From contig NZ_CP055157.1 of the NCBI RefSeq assembly GCF_013367775.1, positions 3,546,001 to 3,610,000 of the forward strand: a stretch of 64,000 bases of DNA, read 5' to 3'. The DNA comes from Microbulbifer sp. YPW1 (GTDB lineage Bacteria > Pseudomonadota > Gammaproteobacteria > Pseudomonadales > Cellvibrionaceae). Under the pieces are notes generated by a model. It made no database searches. It was not told the DNA's origin and was given only the letters and a program-made list of their open reading frames with translations. Both the position numbers and the translations under genes were made by a program. Of this stretch, positions 53,849 to 62,401 are shown piece by piece. Numbering within the stretch: position 1 is the stretch's first letter; each line of letters opens with the position of its first letter.

Positions 53849-54927
53849 TTCGTGTAGCGGTGGATGCCCGGCCACTCTCTTTTCCCACAACCGGAATCGG
53901 GCGTTACACGCAGTCTCTGTTAAGTCGTCTTTTTAGCAGTAGTGATTGGGTCTGGTATCTGTATAGTGATCGGCCGCTGTTGTGGCCTGAATCACTGCCG
54001 GATAACGTAAAGGTCCGTTATCCCAATTTTATGTTGCCTTCTGCCGGTTCCATGTTTGCGCAAGTGGCTTTCCCAGTCTGGGCGAAGAGGGATCAGGTTG
54101 ATCTGTTTTGGTCTCCCCGTCACCACTTGCCGTTATTCTTGGGTGGCAATGTCCGCTCCATTGTTACGATTCATGATCTCGTGTGGAAGCACTTTCCTGA
54201 AACCATGTCGCGCTTTGGTCGGATTCTTGATTCCCGCTTGATGCCTCCCTCTGTTCGCAATGCCGACAAAGTCATTGCGGTGTCGGGTGCGACTAGGCGA
54301 GAGGTTGAGGCGTTATCGCCTGAGGCCGATGTGGTCACCATTCTTGAGGCCCCATTTTTAAATGGCTCCGGCCGCTCGGCTATAGGTGAATATTTTCTGT
54401 TTGTGGGAACGCTGGAACCGCGAAAAAATTTAGAGCGACTTTTGTCGGCCTATGCGGACTATGTATCGGTGAACACATGTGTTTTACCCCTGAAGATATG
54501 CGGTGGTAAAGGGTGGGGGTTACCTGAGTTAGAAAGGCTCATTCAGCAAAATAATCTGAGTGATCAGGTTGAAGTGCTCGGATACGTAGATGACGCTACG
54601 TTGCCTGCGCTGTATCAAAATGCCCGAGCCTTGCTAATGCCCTCACTATACGAAGGCTTTGGTCTCCCTATCGTAGAGGCCTTCAGTCAGGGAACACCAG
54701 TACTTACTTCCAATCGCGGTGCAATGAAAGAAGTTGCCGGCGATGGGGGGCTGCTGGTAGATCCAGAAAACATTGATGATATGGCATCTGCAATTGCCAG
54801 ATTAACGGATGACCAGGAGCTGGTAGAGTGGCTTCAATTATGCGCACATGCGCGGACAAAGGAATTTAGCTGGGATACTGCAGCAGAGCAGACGCTGACT
54901 CTGATGGAGTCTCTTCTGCCTTCCTGA
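53845..54927 (+). CDS. GT4 glycosyltransferase
   Basis: 360 residues, GT-B. The N-terminal half has RPLSFPTTGIGRYTQSLL and VTIHDLVWKHFPETM, a common mannosyltransferase pattern, and the C-terminal half has LFVGTLEPRKNLERLL, QVEVLGYVDDATLPALY and PSLYEGFGLPIVEAF with E-x7-E. A GTG start overlaps the upstream stop. It is the last gene of the locus on this strand and ends 15 bases before the convergent batD stop. The sequence resembles family members that act on GDP-mannose or GDP-fucose donors, though donor choice cannot be proven. Confidence 0.92.
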   Translation: MIRVAVDARPLSFPTTGIGRYTQSLLSRLFSSSDWVWYLYSDRPLLWPESLPDNVKVRYPNFMLPSAGSMFAQVAFPVWAKRDQVDLFWSPRHHLPLFLGGNVRSIVTIHDLVWKHFPETMSRFGRILDSRLMPPSVRNADKVIAVSGATRREVEALSPEADVVTILEAPFLNGSGRSAIGEYFLFVGTLEPRKNLERLLSAYADYVSVNTCVLPLKICGGKGWGLPELERLIQQNNLSDQVEVLGYVDDATLPALYQNARALLMPSLYEGFGLPIVEAFSQGTPVLTSNRGAMKEVAGDGGLLVDPENIDDMASAIARLTDDQELVEWLQLCAHARTKEFSWDTAAEQTLTLMESLLPS

Positions 54928-54942
54928 TCGTATTTCTTTGGG

Positions 54943-56670
54943 TTAAACAGCGCCTCCGCTAAACAAGTCGGGCAGTGCTCTCGGCTTCACTTCCGCTTCG
55001 TCTGTGTATCGAGCAAGTCGTTCGACGAGTATGTGTAACTGCTGCCGATTAATGGGCTTGGGCGGGTTTTTGTAGGTCGCATCATTCAATATTTCGAGAA
55101 CCTGGGATAACTCAGGCACTTTGAGTTGCTGTGCTGCGGTCTCGAGGCGGAGACTTTGCACCGTTGGCCAGCGGTTGTTGACCCATTTACGCAACTCCGC
55201 TTGAATTTCTTGCGGGCTCGCATCTTTAATCAGATTTTTCAGGTTTTCTGAATCCGCCCGACTGGCAGGCATCTTATTGTATCTGCTGTTAGTGACTAAG
55301 GCGGGGCGGTTTTTTCTCGAATAAAAGAAGTAGATAATCCAGGCTATGTGCGATGCAATTGCAGCTATTGCGACCTTCTGCCAGAACCCTGGCTCGACTG
55401 TGGTGGTAACAGGGGTTGAGTGAGTTGGGGTGGCAGCTCCGGGAGGTGCTGAATCTAACACCGGTGCTCCTGCCACATTAAACCGAAACGCCGGCAACTG
55501 CGTAGCCCGTTGACGTCCAGTTTTCGTATCCCACCAGGTAATCGTAACCGCCGGCAACTGGTAGCTCCCAGGTTTGGTCGCGACGATCGCTGTAGTCTCT
55601 ATCCTGCTTCCACTAATACCATTGGAGTCAGGCTGGTCTTCCTGCTGGGCCTGGTCCGGGTAGGTCTTTAATCCATCGATATTGAGTTTGGGCAGGGGAG
55701 GCAGCTGCGCAGCTCGTAGTCCTTCCGCCCGCAAAGTAATGATGCGGGTAATCGGCTCGCCGACCTTGAACTCCTCCGGGTCTTTGCTCCAGCTCTGCAC
55801 CAGTCCTAGGCTGGCCGCTGGGAGCCAGTGGCTGCCGCTGTAGCTGTCGGGTTTTGGCTCCACCTTTACGGTTTTGGCTTCCGAGCGCAGACGCATGCGT
55901 TGGGCGTTGCGGTTGAACAGCGAGAAGGGGTCTCTGCGGCCGGTAACGGCGACGTAATTTAGTGCCGGTATCTGAAGTTCGCCGGAGCTTTCCGGGAATA
56001 CGGCATAGGTGAGTTCATACACGGCGTGGCCTACGCCATCGATTCTGCGTTCAAAGCGCTGTTCATCCACTTTTTCGACATGGGCGCCGGGGATCTGCAG
56101 GGGATCGGTGGCGATATCGTGCAGTCCGACGGTGGTGTAGAGGCGGACTTTGACCAGTAGTTGTTCCTGGACGTGGACTTTGTCTTTGTCCAGTTCTACT
56201 TCCAGGAAAGCCTGTCGCTTGTCGCCGCTGGGGCTCTGGCCAGCCTGGTTGACGGTGATGGGGATGGCGTCGGATATCTGGCCGTGCAGGTGCAGGGAAG
56301 GGACAAACAGTTTGCCTTCCTTGAGCGGCGCGAGGATTACGGTCCATTCCACGAAGCTTTCTGCGTGCCCGTTGATTACCCGGTACTGGTTGGACTGCTG
56401 GCGAGAGAGCACCTCAAAGTCCTGTGTCAGCAGATTGAAATCTGGCTGCCCACCGCGCTGGCCGCCGCTATAGCGGAGGGTAAGGGTGAAGGTTTCGTTG
56501 ATGGCGAGTTCGTTGCGGTCAACGGATGCGGTTAACTCCTGGGCTGTCGCGGTTACCGACAGGGCGAGCAGGATGAGGGTGCACACTGTTTTTATGATGA
56601 GTGTGAAGGGCCCGCCCGCAGGCAGGTTTTGGCGGGCGGGAAATGGGGACGTTTCCACTGGGGTTACCAT
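54943..56670 (-). CDS. batD: BatD (aerotolerance-type) protein
   Basis: A periplasmic and membrane protein of the BatABD system, linked to tolerance of stress in other bacteria. I choose the ATG at 56670, which overlaps the batB stop; the frame upstream of it lies inside batB. The protein is 575 residues: signal peptide around residues 22-43 (FTLIIKTVCTLILLALSVTATAQ), repeated immunoglobulin-like beta domains (for example ELTASVDRNELAINETFTL), a membrane helix near residues 435-452 (VAIAAIASHIAWIIYFFY), and a cytoplasmic C-terminal tail. It is the last gene of the minus-strand operon and converges with the polysaccharide locus. Confidence 0.88.
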   Translation of the reverse strand: MVTPVETSPFPARQNLPAGGPFTLIIKTVCTLILLALSVTATAQELTASVDRNELAINETFTLTLRYSGGQRGGQPDFNLLTQDFEVLSRQQSNQYRVINGHAESFVEWTVILAPLKEGKLFVPSLHLHGQISDAIPITVNQAGQSPSGDKRQAFLEVELDKDKVHVQEQLLVKVRLYTTVGLHDIATDPLQIPGAHVEKVDEQRFERRIDGVGHAVYELTYAVFPESSGELQIPALNYVAVTGRRDPFSLFNRNAQRMRLRSEAKTVKVEPKPDSYSGSHWLPAASLGLVQSWSKDPEEFKVGEPITRIITLRAEGLRAAQLPPLPKLNIDGLKTYPDQAQQEDQPDSNGISGSRIETTAIVATKPGSYQLPAVTITWWDTKTGRQRATQLPAFRFNVAGAPVLDSAPPGAATPTHSTPVTTTVEPGFWQKVAIAAIASHIAWIIYFFYSRKNRPALVTNSRYNKMPASRADSENLKNLIKDASPQEIQAELRKWVNNRWPTVQSLRLETAAQQLKVPELSQVLEILNDATYKNPPKPINRQQLHILVERLARYTDEAEVKPRALPDLFSGGAV

Positions 56671-58538
56671 CTCTGGGTGGCTCCGTTTTCCGGGGGCTGC
56701 CATTCGCCGCTGCGGTAAGCGCGGCGACGCTGCAGGCTTTCGTACTTGAATTTTTCACGCATCAGGCCGGCGGGATCGTCTGGAATCTGGCGTAGCCACT
56801 GGTCCAGAGCCTGCTGGGTTTCAGGGTCGAGCGGGCCCTCCTGATCCTGCGGGCGGGCGTTGGCGGATTGTTCCTGCTCATCGCCATCCTGTTCGCCTTG
56901 CTCACTTTCGGCCTGCTGTTGCTGTTCTTCCTCGGCCGGATCTTCGTTGTTCTGTTGCTGCTGGTTTTGCTGATCGGCGGATTGTTGCTGATCCGATTGC
57001 TGGCTGTCGGAATCCTGATCGGCGTTTTGCTGTTGTTCGGATTGTTCGCCAGAGTCCTGGTTCTGCTGGTTCTGCTGCTGATCCTGCTGCTGTTGGTCGC
57101 TGTTCTGGCTTTGCTGCTGATCGGATTGCTGATTCTGTTGCTGCTTTTGTTGCAGTTCCTTCAGCTTTTTTGCGATGTCGCGATTGTGTTTTGCATCGGC
57201 GAGCTCCGGGTTTTGCTGCAGGGCTTCATCATAGGCTTTGATGGCCTCATCGAAGCGGCCCTGCTGGGTCAGGCTGTTACCGAGATTGTACAACCCCTGC
57301 GGGTCGTTACTTTGCGCAAAGTTCTTGGCGGCGGAATCGTATTCGCCGGCGCGATACTGGGCGGTGCCTCGCCACTGGGAGTTTTCAAACACTTCGGCGG
57401 CGCTTTTGGGATTTCCCTGCTCCAGTAAATCCCGCCCTTGCTGGTTCGGGGTTTGCCACAGGTCCTTGAGTTCTGCAGCCTCGGTATTCGGGCTGCTGAA
57501 CGTCAGAGTGGCCAGGGTCAATGTGACGGGCAGGGCGCAGGCCAGGCTGCCCCTGCGGAATAGCAGTAATGCAAATGGCAGGAGTAGCAGCACCAGCCAT
57601 GGGCCTTCCTCATACCACTGGTCGAACTCGCGTTCGGTCAGTTCTGCCTGGTCTGGCGCGGTCTCTTTTGGGGTTACCCGGGCGATATCCCGGTCGTCCA
57701 CGGTGATCTGGGAAAATTCGCCGCCGGTGCTTTGTGCCAGGCGCGAGAGCTCGCGGCGATCGAAATTGGCAATGATGATCGCGCCGCTGTCATCGGTGAT
57801 AAAACCGCTACCAGTATTTTTCGGAATCGGACTGCCATCCCCGCTGCCAACGGCGAGGATTGAAAGCGAGGTGTTGCTGCCGTTGACTTCTTCCTTGATG
57901 GTGCCGATGGCGGCCTTGGCAATACCATCGGTAACGGCGAGCAGGCGACCCTTGCCGTTGGCGCCATCCTTGATCAGCCGGAGCCCCTGCTGAACAGCCA
58001 TTTCGATATTGCTGCCGGGCACCGGCATGATGCGCGGCGACAACGACGGTACCAGATTGGCGATGGTCGCGGTGTCGTCGGTCAGTGGTGTGACCACATG
58101 CGCTTCGCCTGCGTAGGCGACCAGAGCGGTGAGGCCGTCTTTGCGTTGCCGGAGGATATCGAGAATTTTCAGCCGTGCGCGGGTAAGCCGGTTGGGAGAG
58201 AGATCTGTCGCCATCATCGAGGGTGACAGGTCGAGCAGGATCACCAGGGCATCCTGATTGCTGTACACCGGGGTGGGCAGCTTGCGCCAGGTGGGGCCTG
58301 CGATGGCGACGATGGCGACGGTGAGCAGCGCAAATATCAGGGTAAACAGCCACGGCCGTTTTTCGCCGCCGCGCATAAGCAGGTGCGGTAGCAAGTCCGG
58401 GTCGATCAGTTTTTGCAGGCCGCCGCTGGCGAAAACCATGCGCGCCAGCGCCCAGCAGGCAAGAGCGGCGGGCAGGATCAGCCACAAGAGCGCGGGGCGC
58501 AGAAAATGAAACTGGTCTAAGTCGGCGAGGAAGCTCAT
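56664..58538 (-). CDS. batB: BatB/BatC fusion: VWA domain, TPR and Gln-rich linker
   Basis: 624 residues anchored in the membrane by helices near residues 15-33, 64-80 and 313-329. A von Willebrand A domain (about 95-290) carries the metal-site motif LLDLSPSMM (DxSxS-like, D103). After the last helix come tetratricopeptide repeats (about 358-460, for example AEVFENSQWRGTAQYRAGEYDSA), typical of BatC, and a Gln/Asp/Ser/Glu-rich tail, then a conserved basic end KFKYESLQRRRAYRS. In many bacteria BatB and BatC are separate; here they form one chain. It overlaps batA by four bases and batD by seven. Confidence 0.88.
   Translation of the reverse strand: MSFLADLDQFHFLRPALLWLILPAALACWALARMVFASGGLQKLIDPDLLPHLLMRGGEKRPWLFTLIFALLTVAIVAIAGPTWRKLPTPVYSNQDALVILLDLSPSMMATDLSPNRLTRARLKILDILRQRKDGLTALVAYAGEAHVVTPLTDDTATIANLVPSLSPRIMPVPGSNIEMAVQQGLRLIKDGANGKGRLLAVTDGIAKAAIGTIKEEVNGSNTSLSILAVGSGDGSPIPKNTGSGFITDDSGAIIIANFDRRELSRLAQSTGGEFSQITVDDRDIARVTPKETAPDQAELTEREFDQWYEEGPWLVLLLLPFALLLFRRGSLACALPVTLTLATLTFSSPNTEAAELKDLWQTPNQQGRDLLEQGNPKSAAEVFENSQWRGTAQYRAGEYDSAAKNFAQSNDPQGLYNLGNSLTQQGRFDEAIKAYDEALQQNPELADAKHNRDIAKKLKELQQKQQQNQQSDQQQSQNSDQQQQDQQQNQQNQDSGEQSEQQQNADQDSDSQQSDQQQSADQQNQQQQNNEDPAEEEQQQQAESEQGEQDGDEQEQSANARPQDQEGPLDPETQQALDQWLRQIPDDPAGLMREKFKYESLQRRRAYRSGEWQPPENGATQRW
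56865..57152 (-). repeat. Low-complexity CAG/CAA-rich tract encoding a Gln-rich linker
   Basis: Encodes about residues 463-558 of the BatB/BatC protein, mostly glutamine with aspartate, serine and asparagine in irregular short units (QQ, SDQQQ, QQNQ). Such tracts are prone to slippage, so length may vary between strains. Confidence 0.75.
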
Positions 58539-59593
58539 ACCTGCTGGCCTCCGTTGGTGTTTGTGCCGTTCATTTTCCCGCGCTGCCGCTGGCGTTCCAG
58601 TTGTGTTACCCCCGTGCTCACCAGGGGCACGGCTGCCCAGAGCAGTGACAGCAGCAGGCAGATAGCCAGTGGCCAGACGTATAACGACTTGAGCGGGCGA
58701 TAGGTCTCGGCTTCCTGTTCCACGGGCTCCAGTCGATCCAGTTCCGCATAGATACGCGCGAGCTCCTGGGGGTTGTGTGCGCGGAAATACAGGCCACCGG
58801 TTTCATCGGCGATGGCCTTCAGGGTTTTGCTGTCCAGGTCCCGCGAGGGATTGATACGGCGTGCGCCGAAGCGCGAGCCGAGCAGGCCCGGTTGCACCAT
58901 TTCTTCGGCGCCTACACCGATGGTGTACACCTTCACATCCGCTTGTTTTGCCAGTTCGGCCGCCTTGAGTGGTGCAACTTCACCGGCGGTGTTGGCACCA
59001 TCCGTAAGCAGGATCAGCACACGCTGATCTGCCGGACGTTGGGTAAGCCGTTTTACGGACAGGCCGATCGCATCGCCAATCGCGGTGCCCTGGCCGGCGA
59101 ACCCGATCTGGGCCTCGGCTAGCAGTGTGTCGACAGTCTCCCGGTCAAAGGTGAGCGGGGCCTGCAGGTAGGCGCGGGTGCCAAACAGTACCAGCCCCAG
59201 GCGATCGCCTTTGCGGCGCAGGACGAAATCTCCCACCACATTTTTCACCGCGGTAATCCGCATGGCGGGGTTGCCATTGAGGATCATGTCCGGGGTTTCC
59301 ATGCTGCCGGAAATATCCACCGCGATCAGCAGGTCGCGCGCGCTACTGGTTTGCGAAATTGGCTCGCCATACCACTGCGGGCGTGCTGCGGCAGTTACCA
59401 GCAGCATCCACAGCAGCCACAGCATAAATAGGTTCAGGCGATTGCCCGCAGCGCTGCCTCCCTTGTGTCGCAATTCCCGGTAGTAGGGGACTTTGAGTGC
59501 ACTACTGAGTGGCTCACTCTTGGGGAGAACTGCTCGCGCCAGCAACGGAAGCGGCAGCAATATGAATAGCCAGGGCAGGCCAAACTCAAACAT
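58535..59593 (-). CDS. batA: BatA von Willebrand A membrane protein
   Basis: 352 residues from the ATG at 59593, which has GGAGAG just upstream and starts MFEFGLPWLFILLPLPLL, the usual BatA/VWA membrane anchor; a longer frame upstream overlaps the DUF4381 gene and is not used. The VWA domain (about 83-290) includes VDISGSM with the metal-binding DxSxS motif, TDGANT and IGVGAEE. A second helix near residues 305-322 precedes the C-terminus. It is part of the MoxR-DUF58-DUF4381-BatA-BatB-BatD operon. Confidence 0.9.
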   Translation of the reverse strand: MFEFGLPWLFILLPLPLLARAVLPKSEPLSSALKVPYYRELRHKGGSAAGNRLNLFMLWLLWMLLVTAAARPQWYGEPISQTSSARDLLIAVDISGSMETPDMILNGNPAMRITAVKNVVGDFVLRRKGDRLGLVLFGTRAYLQAPLTFDRETVDTLLAEAQIGFAGQGTAIGDAIGLSVKRLTQRPADQRVLILLTDGANTAGEVAPLKAAELAKQADVKVYTIGVGAEEMVQPGLLGSRFGARRINPSRDLDSKTLKAIADETGGLYFRAHNPQELARIYAELDRLEPVEQEAETYRPLKSLYVWPLAICLLLSLLWAAVPLVSTGVTQLERQRQRGKMNGTNTNGGQQV

Positions 59594-60185
59594 GCTGGCT
59601 CTCCGCGAGAGAGGGGGAAGCGGGCTGGGAAATGTCTGCCTGCGGCAGTCGGTGTTCACGCACCCAGCGAATCGCGAAGTCGCGCAGTGCTTGCAGATCC
59701 GTATGAGAACCGGCAGAGGCGCTGTAAAGGCTTTCCAGTAGCGCGCGTTGTGCGGCCTCTGGCATCGGCTGTTCGACAGCGGACTCGAGAAACCCGATCC
59801 AGCGCTGCCCCGTCAGTGGCGCACAGCTATCTCGGCCAAAGGTTACCACCGCGACCCGTTTCAGCAGGGTATTGATTTCCTCCACCGCGCGCGGTTCATC
59901 CAGTGCGACCGAGCGCAGCAAGCGCACGCCTTCAGCGCGGTAGAGATTACGACGTTTTTTCTCGCGCAGGCGCAGTGCCAGCCAACCGGCAGCAAAGAGT
60001 AGTGCGATGATCACACCGGCGAGTATCCACCAGCCCGGTGCCAGGGGCCACCAACCGATCGCGGCAGGCTCGTGGATGTCCTTGAGCTGGTTCAGTAGCG
60101 CCTGCATTTCAGGCGAGACCGGATTGCCGGGTGGCGGGTTCTGCGGCGCAGGCGATGCCTGGGTCAGTGGCACGGGCAGCGGCAT
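59586..60185 (-). CDS. DUF4381 membrane protein
   Basis: 199 residues with a Pro-rich N-terminus, one membrane helix (GWWILAGVIIALLFAAGWLAL, about 50-70) and a basic, helical cytoplasmic tail (LREKKRRNLYRAEGVRLL). This matches the DUF4381 protein commonly placed between DUF58 and BatA genes. I start at the ATG at 60185, which overlaps the DUF58 stop by one base (TGATG); a GTG at 60188 is also in frame. The stop overlaps the batA start by eight bases. Function unknown; the position implies membership of the same complex. Confidence 0.82.
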   Translation of the reverse strand: MPLPVPLTQASPAPQNPPPGNPVSPEMQALLNQLKDIHEPAAIGWWPLAPGWWILAGVIIALLFAAGWLALRLREKKRRNLYRAEGVRLLRSVALDEPRAVEEINTLLKRVAVVTFGRDSCAPLTGQRWIGFLESAVEQPMPEAAQRALLESLYSASAGSHTDLQALRDFAIRWVREHRLPQADISQPASPSLAESQHV

Positions 60186-61150
60186 CACACCGTCCTCCGG
60201 CTTGGAGACGGTTGCCGTTCGCCGTATGTGCCCAGCAGTACCGGTACCACCGGAAGGGTATTGTCAAAATCCACCAGTGGCAGATGCAGGCGACGACAGA
60301 GCTGCGCGGTCTGCTCACGCACCTGGTGCTGATGGTCGGCAAATTGTTGTCGCAACCCGCGGCTGGATTTGCCGAGAAAGGTGCGCTGCTTGCCATCGCT
60401 GATGGTCAGCGCCTGCTCCGGCAGCTGTTGCTCGAGTGGATCGGTAATCCGCAGCACCTGCAGGTCCGCATGGCGGGTAAGCAGATACAGCGGCTGTTCG
60501 CAGCTCTCGTCGAGGTCGTGACAATCACTGACCAGGAACAGTGCGCTCCCCGGGCGCGCAATGCGTCGGGCTTCTTCCAGCAGGACGCTCAACGGCTGGC
60601 TGCCATTGGCCGGTATGGGGCTTTGCAGTGCGTTGGCGGTTTCCACCATGCCGTGAATGGCGGCCAGCACTGCGTGATGGCTGCGGCGCGGTCGCACCGT
60701 ATCCACGCCGTTATCGGAAAACAGCAGCGCGCCAATCCGGTCCCCGTGCTGCAGTCCGGACCAGCAGAGTGCGGAGGCGATGCTGCAGGCCGCGACTGAC
60801 TTGAAAGCATTCTGGCTGCCGAAAAACATGGGCGAGCGCAGATCCAGCAGGATGACCACCGGCCGTTCCCGCTCCTCCTGAAACAACTTGGTGTGGGTCT
60901 TGCCGGTGCGCGCAGTTACCCGCCAATCGATAGAGCGTACATCGTCGCCGGGCTGGTAGTAGCGGACTTCTTCGAAGTTCATGCCGCGCCCGCGGTAGCG
61001 GGTGAGCAGGTTGCCCGCCTGATCGCTGCGATTGACCCGCGGCTTGAACAGGCGCAGTTGGCGGGCGATGTGGCGCAGGCGCACCAGTGGCGCCACCGTA
61101 GGATAGGCGCCGCGAATGTTCAGGTCGTTGTGATTGATGGCTTTCTGCAC
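60185..61150 (-). CDS. DUF58 (VWA-like) protein
   Basis: 321 residues without a signal peptide. The DUF58 signature YYQPGDDVRSIDWRVTART is at about residues 64-82, followed by KLFQEERERPVVILLDLRS, a degenerate VWA metal site. These proteins sit next to MoxR ATPases throughout the bacteria and are thought to be their client or partner. It starts 27 bases after the MoxR gene and overlaps the DUF4381 gene. Confidence 0.9.
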   Translation of the reverse strand: MQKAINHNDLNIRGAYPTVAPLVRLRHIARQLRLFKPRVNRSDQAGNLLTRYRGRGMNFEEVRYYQPGDDVRSIDWRVTARTGKTHTKLFQEERERPVVILLDLRSPMFFGSQNAFKSVAACSIASALCWSGLQHGDRIGALLFSDNGVDTVRPRRSHHAVLAAIHGMVETANALQSPIPANGSQPLSVLLEEARRIARPGSALFLVSDCHDLDESCEQPLYLLTRHADLQVLRITDPLEQQLPEQALTISDGKQRTFLGKSSRGLRQQFADHQHQVREQTAQLCRRLHLPLVDFDNTLPVVPVLLGTYGERQPSPSRRTV

Positions 61151-61177
61151 GTCTGCTCGAAAATCTGTAACGCTGAC

Positions 61178-62137
61178 TTAAATGGCCGGGACCTGTTGCA
61201 GCAGGCGGTGAATGACCTGGTCTGCGCTGGCGCCGGCGGCCTCTGCTTCAAAGCTCAGCAGCAGACGGTGACGGAGCACATCCGGTGCGATGGCCATGAC
61301 GTCGTCTGGTGTGACGTAGTCCCGCCCGGCGAGCCACGCATGGGCGCGGGCGCAGCGGTCCAGCGCGATGGTGGCGCGGGGGCTGGCGCCAAAGTCCAGC
61401 CACGCTGCCAGCTCGTCATCGTAGCGCTGGGGTTCGCGGGTGGCGATGACGAGTTGCACGATGTACGTTTCCACTGCTTCCACCATGGTCATGTCCAGAA
61501 TCTCCTTGCGCGCGGCAAAGATGGTTTCCTGGCTGATGATGGACTCGGGGCGGCTCTCGCCGTGGCTGGCTTCGGAACGCGCCAGCTGAAGAATTTTTGT
61601 CTCTGCCTCGGCACCCGGGTAGTGCAGGTTCACCTGCATCAAAAAGCGGTCCAGCTGGGCCTCGGGCAGGGGATAGGTACCTTCCTGTTCAATGGGGTTC
61701 TGGGTGGCCATCACCAGAAACAGGTCCGGTAGCGAGTAGGTTTTGCGCCCGACGCTGATCTGGCGCTCGGCCATGGCTTCCAGTAAGGCGGATTGTACTT
61801 TGGCCGGCGCGCGGTTGATCTCATCCGCAAGAATCAGGTTGTGGAACACCGGTCCCGGCTGGAAATGGAATTCGCCGGTTTCCGGACGGTAGATATCCGT
61901 GCCGGTAATATCCGCGGGCAGCAGGTCAGGAGTGAACTGTACCCGGTGGAAATCCCCCTCAATGGCATCGGCGAGGGTTTTGATCGCCTTGGTCTTGGCC
62001 AGGCCCGGCGCCCCCTCCACCAGAAGGTGTCCATCGGCCAGCAAACCTATCAGAATGCGGTTGACCAGAACCTCTTGGCCAATAATCTGCTGCTCGAGCC
62101 AATCACCCAGAATTTTTATCTGTGGGCGTGTGTCCAT
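61178..62137 (-). CDS. MoxR-family AAA+ ATPase
   Basis: A AAA+ chaperone-like ATPase expected to act with the VWA proteins downstream. 319 residues from the ATG at 62137, which has AGAAG upstream; an upstream TTG at 62170 is possible. Walker A GAPGLAKTK is near residues 42-50, Walker B LILADEINRAP near 98-108, sensor ATQNPIEQEGTYPLPEAQLDRF near 142-163 and a C-terminal helical lid. It is the first gene of the operon that leads away from the divergent gdh gene across 264 bases. Confidence 0.93.
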   Translation of the reverse strand: MDTRPQIKILGDWLEQQIIGQEVLVNRILIGLLADGHLLVEGAPGLAKTKAIKTLADAIEGDFHRVQFTPDLLPADITGTDIYRPETGEFHFQPGPVFHNLILADEINRAPAKVQSALLEAMAERQISVGRKTYSLPDLFLVMATQNPIEQEGTYPLPEAQLDRFLMQVNLHYPGAEAETKILQLARSEASHGESRPESIISQETIFAARKEILDMTMVEAVETYIVQLVIATREPQRYDDELAAWLDFGASPRATIALDRCARAHAWLAGRDYVTPDDVMAIAPDVLRHRLLLSFEAEAAGASADQVIHRLLQQVPAI

Positions 62138-62401
62138 ATCGTCACTTCTTTTGCCAATTTCCTGTTTCAATACGCTGCCCGAGACGAGGGGCTATCTATC
62201 ATCTTTATATATAGCTACTCGTCCGGATTTCGCGGGCAGGTTGATTTTAGCGGCGAATCGCCGTGAGGCAACCGCTGTGCCGGTTCGGGCACCCAAAAGA
62301 CAGCAGAGTAGACAATTATTCTGACGTTTTGTTCTACCTTGATTCAGCAAATGTAGCATTCTGACGCGCGAATGCGGTCGCGCGGCGATGGGAGGAAGCA
62401 C

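Noticed and set aside
56868..57428. A plus-strand frame with a nearly all-Leu/Ile/Val/Phe translation, looking like a membrane protein
   Set aside because: It is the complement of the CAG/CAA-rich Gln tract of the BatB/BatC gene; the hydrophobicity is an artefact of the repeat codons.
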